Shown: piece after piece, positions 32,045 to 35,145 of the stretch
Layout: every line of letters begins with the position of its first letter
Numbering within the stretch: the first letter of the stretch is position 1
Source: an uncultured Pseudomonadales bacterium
Lineage (GTDB): Bacteria > Pseudomonadota > Gammaproteobacteria > Pseudomonadales > UBA7434
NCBI GenBank assembly: GCA_905480475.1
Contig: CAJQQO010000125.1
Span: 1-35,145, forward strand
Direction: 5' to 3'
DNA length: 35,145 nt
Notes under the pieces: generated by a model
Seen by the model: the letters and a program-made list of their open reading frames with translations, nothing else
What the model was told of the DNA's origin: nothing
The model's database searches: none
Position numbers and translations under genes: made by a program

Positions 32045-32737
32045 ATGAATCACCAAATGACTTTCGGTATTTTAAATAGCCGTTTTTGTTTTTTAAGCAA
32101 GCTGGGCCTGTGGCTTAAATGCAGTTTAGTTATTGTTGCGCTTCAGGGCTGCGCCGATAATAGTTCAGAAGCTGTGGAGCAGCCTACAACGGAACCTTCT
32201 AGTAGTAATGTCGCTCCAGGCTATCAATTACAAAATAAGCTTTCTACGATTCGTTTTATTTCTATTAAAAATTCGGCAATTGCTGAGAGTCATCGCTTTA
32301 GTGAATTTGAAGGTTCGATTGATGAAAGTGGGCAGGCGTCTATATCGATAGCGCTAGACAGTGTTGAGACGCTAATTTCTATTCGTAACGAGCGGATGCG
32401 TGAATTCCTATTTGATACCGCCAATTTTCAAATGGCAACAATTACCGCGACGATCGATCCCATACGGCTTGCTGAGTTGGCGGTGGGCGAGCAATGGCTA
32501 GTGGACCTGCAGCTAAGCTTGGATTTGCACGGTAAAAGCAAAAGCTATACGCAAGCGGTTGAAGTGATTCGTTTGGCAAATGGCACGGTGCAAGTCCATT
32601 CACTGCAACCGGTCATTGTACGCGCTGCCGATTTTGATTTGCTAAAGGGTATAGAAAAGCTTGCCGAGCTAGCCAATTTACCGTCAATCGCCAAGGCGAT
32701 TCCGGTTGAAGTGTTATTGGTTTTTAGCGCCGATTAA
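32045..32737 (+). CDS. YceI-family lipoprotein
   Basis: A 230-residue protein from the ATG at 32045, which has AGGG eight bases upstream (a GTG at 32024 lacks this). The N-terminus is basic and hydrophobic and ends in the lipobox LQGC with Cys36, so it should be lipidated and sit at a membrane. The remainder matches the YceI lipocalin-like barrel: TIRFISIKNSAIAESHRFSEFEGSI and later FDTANFQMATITATI. YceI proteins bind polyprenoid chains such as ubiquinone-8; family members are normally periplasmic and soluble, so lipid anchoring is a variant. nhaA follows after 79 bp on the same strand. Confidence 0.87.
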   Translation: MNHQMTFGILNSRFCFLSKLGLWLKCSLVIVALQGCADNSSEAVEQPTTEPSSSNVAPGYQLQNKLSTIRFISIKNSAIAESHRFSEFEGSIDESGQASISIALDSVETLISIRNERMREFLFDTANFQMATITATIDPIRLAELAVGEQWLVDLQLSLDLHGKSKSYTQAVEVIRLANGTVQVHSLQPVIVRAADFDLLKGIEKLAELANLPSIAKAIPVEVLLVFSAD

Positions 32738-32816
32738 ATCTCTCCGAGCGATTTTTTATCATGCATGTTTTTGTTAGTTAAGCAATTTTATCCATTTGGT
32801 AAGACTACGGAAAATT

Positions 32817-34013
32817 ATGAAACACACTTCTCAACTTGGCGCGCAACCATTTTTGGCTCACTTTTTTAAGCTTGAGTCGGCTGGTGGTATGTTGCTGATG
32901 TTTTCAGCGGTATTGGCCATTATCTTTGCGAATACCAGCTTGGAATCTTATTACCAACTTTTATTGACCACCCCTGTTGAGGTGCGAGTTGGCGGTTTGG
33001 AAATTGCCAAGCCATTACTGTTGTGGATCAATGACGGCTTGATGGCAGTATTCTTTTTTCTTGTCGGCTTGGAATTAAAGCGAGAGTTAATTGAAGGTGA
33101 GCTGGCTGATAGGCGCAATATCGTTCTGCCGGGTGTTGGTGCTATAGGCGGAATGCTATTTCCCGCACTTATCTATATGTATTTTAACTATGAAGATCCG
33201 ATCGCAATGCAGGGTTGGGCGATACCGGCGGCAACGGATATTGCTTTTGCCTTAGGGGCGCTGGCTTTATTGGGATCACGTGTTCCTACATCGATCAAAA
33301 TATTTTTAACCTCGCTAGCAATATTTGATGATGTTGGCGCGATATTAATTATTGCGTTTTTCTATACGGCCAAAATTTCATTTACTGCCGTGTTAGTCGT
33401 GGCCATTTGTATACCGATACTGGCATTGTTAAATCACCGCAATGTTGAGTCAAAAAGCGCCTATATATTAATAGGTGTTATTATGTGGATTGCGACATTA
33501 AAGTCGGGCGTGCATGCAACATTAGCGGGTGTGGTTTTGGCTATGTTTATTCCCATGCGTTCCAAGGCGCACCCTGAGCATTCACCGTTAAAAAGTATGG
33601 AGCATGATTTACATGCGGTAGTGGCGTTTTTTATTCTGCCGGTATTTGCCTTTGCCAATGCAGGGATTAATCTTTCAGGTGTTGGTATGGAAGAGTTATT
33701 ACATGGCGTGCCGCTAGGTATTATGCTGGGTTTATTCTTTGGTAAGCAGATTGGTATTTTTGGTTTGTGTTGGTTGGCAATTAAAATGGGTATGGCTAAA
33801 CTGCCACAGGGTGTGTCATGGCTGAGCTTATATGGCACCGCGGCGCTGTGTGGTATTGGTTTTACCATGAGTTTATTTATCGGCTCCTTAGCCTTTGAAG
33901 AAACCAATGTGAATTTATTATTTGATGAGCGGCTAGGGATAATTGTAGGTTCGTTAGCTTCCGGCTTGGTAGGGTTTTTTATCCTTCGCTACAGTCTGCC
34001 CAAAAAGGAATAG
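32817..34013 (+). CDS. nhaA: Na+/H+ antiporter NhaA
   Basis: A 398-residue, 12-helix antiporter that expels sodium in exchange for protons at the inner membrane. The ATG at 32817 (GGA seven bases upstream) is chosen over a TTG at 32796. Hallmarks are FFFLVGLELKRE in helix 2, AATDIAFALGAL with Thr140-Asp141 in helix 4, and IFDDVGAI with Asp171-Asp172 in helix 5, matching Asp133, Asp163 and Asp164 of the E. coli protein. The C-terminal GIGFTMSLFIGSLAF is also diagnostic. No nhaR-type regulator is adjacent. Fits a marine or saline lifestyle. Confidence 0.96.
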   Translation: MKHTSQLGAQPFLAHFFKLESAGGMLLMFSAVLAIIFANTSLESYYQLLLTTPVEVRVGGLEIAKPLLLWINDGLMAVFFFLVGLELKRELIEGELADRRNIVLPGVGAIGGMLFPALIYMYFNYEDPIAMQGWAIPAATDIAFALGALALLGSRVPTSIKIFLTSLAIFDDVGAILIIAFFYTAKISFTAVLVVAICIPILALLNHRNVESKSAYILIGVIMWIATLKSGVHATLAGVVLAMFIPMRSKAHPEHSPLKSMEHDLHAVVAFFILPVFAFANAGINLSGVGMEELLHGVPLGIMLGLFFGKQIGIFGLCWLAIKMGMAKLPQGVSWLSLYGTAALCGIGFTMSLFIGSLAFEETNVNLLFDERLGIIVGSLASGLVGFFILRYSLPKKE

Positions 34014-34133
34014 CGCAGGGCTAGCCTAATTAATTCTTCCGATATGCGGTTTGCGGGTTTAAGTTAAATAGATTGATTAGGCTTTGAAAGTCACTTGTCG
34101 CTTAGCAGTGCAATCAATATGTTTGGAGATATT

Positions 34134-34601
34134 ATGACTGATCAGCCATTAGCATTTCAGGATCAAATTGACGAGAATCATTGTTTTGGTTGTGGGCCTG
34201 ATAACTCGCAAGGTCTAAAAATAAAAAGTTATTGGCTTGATACTGATGTGGCTGAATGTCGATTTACACCCAAGCCACATCACTGTGCCGGACCGACTAA
34301 ATATCTGAATGGCGGTATCACCGCCACTATTATTGATTGCCATTGTGTTTGCACGGCAATGGCTAAAGCTTATCAAATGTCAGGGCGCGATATCGGCGTT
34401 GGCGAGAAAATATGGTTTGCCACTGCTGCGTTAGAGGTCGCTTATCAGCGGCCCGTTGCGATTGACCAAGAGTTGGTTTTAACTGCTGAGATCGAAGATG
34501 CTAGCGATAATAAAATCTCAATCAATTGCACCTTGTCATCGCAAGGTGAGGTTTGCGCAACAAGTTATGTGTTAGCGGTTAAAGTGCCGGGTAATTGGTA
34601 G
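34134..34601 (+). CDS. PaaI-type hotdog thioesterase
   Basis: A 155-residue hotdog-fold protein from the ATG at 34134, with GGAG five bases upstream; a TTG at 34095 is unsupported. It begins with NHCFGCGPDNSQGLKIK (about 15-31), the CFGCG opening of a group of PaaI-like thioesterases. LNGGITATIIDCHC follows, where the Asp is in the place of the usual catalytic acid of the central helix. It would hydrolyse an acyl- or aryl-CoA to the free acid. It lies between nhaA and a GFA-family gene; a 31-bp gap to the latter suggests they are co-transcribed. Confidence 0.85.
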   Translation: MTDQPLAFQDQIDENHCFGCGPDNSQGLKIKSYWLDTDVAECRFTPKPHHCAGPTKYLNGGITATIIDCHCVCTAMAKAYQMSGRDIGVGEKIWFATAALEVAYQRPVAIDQELVLTAEIEDASDNKISINCTLSSQGEVCATSYVLAVKVPGNW

Positions 34602-34632
34602 TTAAATTTTTGTCGAGTGCTTGAAGGGTTTT

Positions 34633-35013
34633 ATGATTTATCAAGGTAGCTGTCATTGCGGTGCTATTGCTTTTGAAGTGGAAGCACCTAAGGTTTTGGA
34701 GATTGATCGCTGCAATTGTTCGATTTGCAATAAGTCAGGATACTTGCATTTAATTGTTCCTTTAAATAAATTTCAGTTGCTTAAAGGTGCCGATGACTTA
34801 ACGACTTATACTTTTAACACCGGTGTCGCCAAACATACTTTTTGTCAGCACTGCGGTGTTAAGCCTTTTTATACGCCGCGCTCCAACCCGGATGGTATGG
34901 ATATCAACTTCAACTGTTTGGATACCAAAGCTGATAGATTCGATATCACTGAATTTGATGGTACGGAATGGGAGAAACATGCCCATACCTTGGCGCATAA
35001 AAGTAAAATTTAG
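34633..35013 (+). CDS. GFA (CENP-V/GFA-like) family zinc protein
   Basis: A 126-residue zinc-binding protein from the ATG at 34633 (GAAGGG four bases upstream) with the complete GFA cysteine pattern: GSCHCGAIAFEV (about 6-17), CNCSICNK (about 28-35) and FCQHCGVKPFY (about 71-81). The name comes from glutathione-dependent formaldehyde-activating enzyme (Gfa), where the two zinc sites bind glutathione. Most members, including this one, have no proven substrate. Last gene before a strong terminator. Confidence 0.9.
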   Translation: MIYQGSCHCGAIAFEVEAPKVLEIDRCNCSICNKSGYLHLIVPLNKFQLLKGADDLTTYTFNTGVAKHTFCQHCGVKPFYTPRSNPDGMDINFNCLDTKADRFDITEFDGTEWEKHAHTLAHKSKI

Positions 35014-35053
35014 CCAGCCTTTTCAGTCTTCTTTTATATAGCCTTTTCTGCCT

Positions 35054-35098
35054 ATAAAAAGGATAAATCGCCAATAAGCGCTGATTTATCCTTTTTAT
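35054..35098. terminator. Strong bidirectional intrinsic terminator
   Basis: A perfect 16-bp stem (35054-35069 with 35083-35098) with a 13-base loop. The 5' arm starts with an A-run and the 3' arm ends in a T-run, so it works as an intrinsic terminator on both strands. It closes the thioesterase/GFA operon, 40 bp after the GFA stop. Confidence 0.9.
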
Positions 35099-35145
35099 GC
35101 AGCAATTGATCCGCTTTAACGCTTAGAGCTAGTACTTGAGCGTTG

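Noticed and set aside
1-35145. CRISPR array, insertion sequence, integrase or prophage genes
   Set aside because: No regularly spaced repeats, transposase, recombinase or phage structural proteins are seen on either strand.

Overview
The window looks like chromosomal DNA of a free-living, probably marine, gammaproteobacterium. Base composition is moderate to AT-leaning. The genes rnr, rlmB, mtfA, nhaA, a YhhQ-type transporter and a lemA-M48 pair are all of gammaproteobacterial type. My best guess is the Spongiibacteraceae/Cellvibrionales neighbourhood, from overall flavour only. I see no phage, plasmid, transposase, integrase or CRISPR signature.

Layout. At 1-1600 are the tail of a molybdopterin oxidoreductase, a DUF1295 membrane protein and a minus-strand tRNA-Leu(CAG). 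A 5'-half tRNA-Leu remnant lies just beyond the tRNA. Next come rnr, with an unusually long lysine-rich tail, and a 690-bp gene-free gap holding two minus-oriented terminator-like hairpins. Then follow an amidohydrolase, a secreted cyclophilin with a sorting-signal-like C-terminus, a membrane-anchored MtfA-like protease, an SDR and a divergent pterin-synthase-like protein (minus strand). A crotonase / luciferase-like oxidoreductase / SRPBCC operon follows. A minus-strand block (12874-18169) carries a serine protease with a coiled-coil insertion, an SDR, an MFS exporter, a crotonase and the queuosine-precursor transporter. rlmB lies about 13.7 kb from rnr, which it directly follows in many relatives. 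After it come a DUF3604 protein, an M48 peptidase with a TerB-like tail, a YjbR protein and an alkyl-sulfatase homologue with altered metal-ligand motifs. A plus-strand acyl-CoA synthetase / crotonase / quinone-oxidoreductase-like operon is followed by lemA and a membrane M48 peptidase, a YceI lipoprotein, nhaA, a PaaI-type thioesterase and a GFA-family protein. A strong bidirectional terminator closes the window.

How it fits together. Much of the window is catabolic: acyl-CoA ligase, three crotonases, two SDRs, an MDR reductase, a luciferase-like oxidoreductase, an amidohydrolase, an SRPBCC protein and a hotdog thioesterase. This suggests CoA-dependent breakdown of lipid-like, possibly steroid or terpenoid, compounds, but no substrate can be named from sequence. 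A second theme is envelope proteostasis: secreted cyclophilin, MtfA-like protease, DUF4124 serine protease, two M48 peptidases and LemA. No single undescribed multi-gene system stands out. The most unusual items are individual proteins: the split-domain serine protease, the degenerate alkyl-sulfatase, the pterin-synthase-like protein with Glu in place of Cys, and the cyclophilin with a C-terminal sorting-like tail. The candidate minus-strand RNA after rnr is also worth checking. Several starts were moved to codons with a better ribosome binding site.
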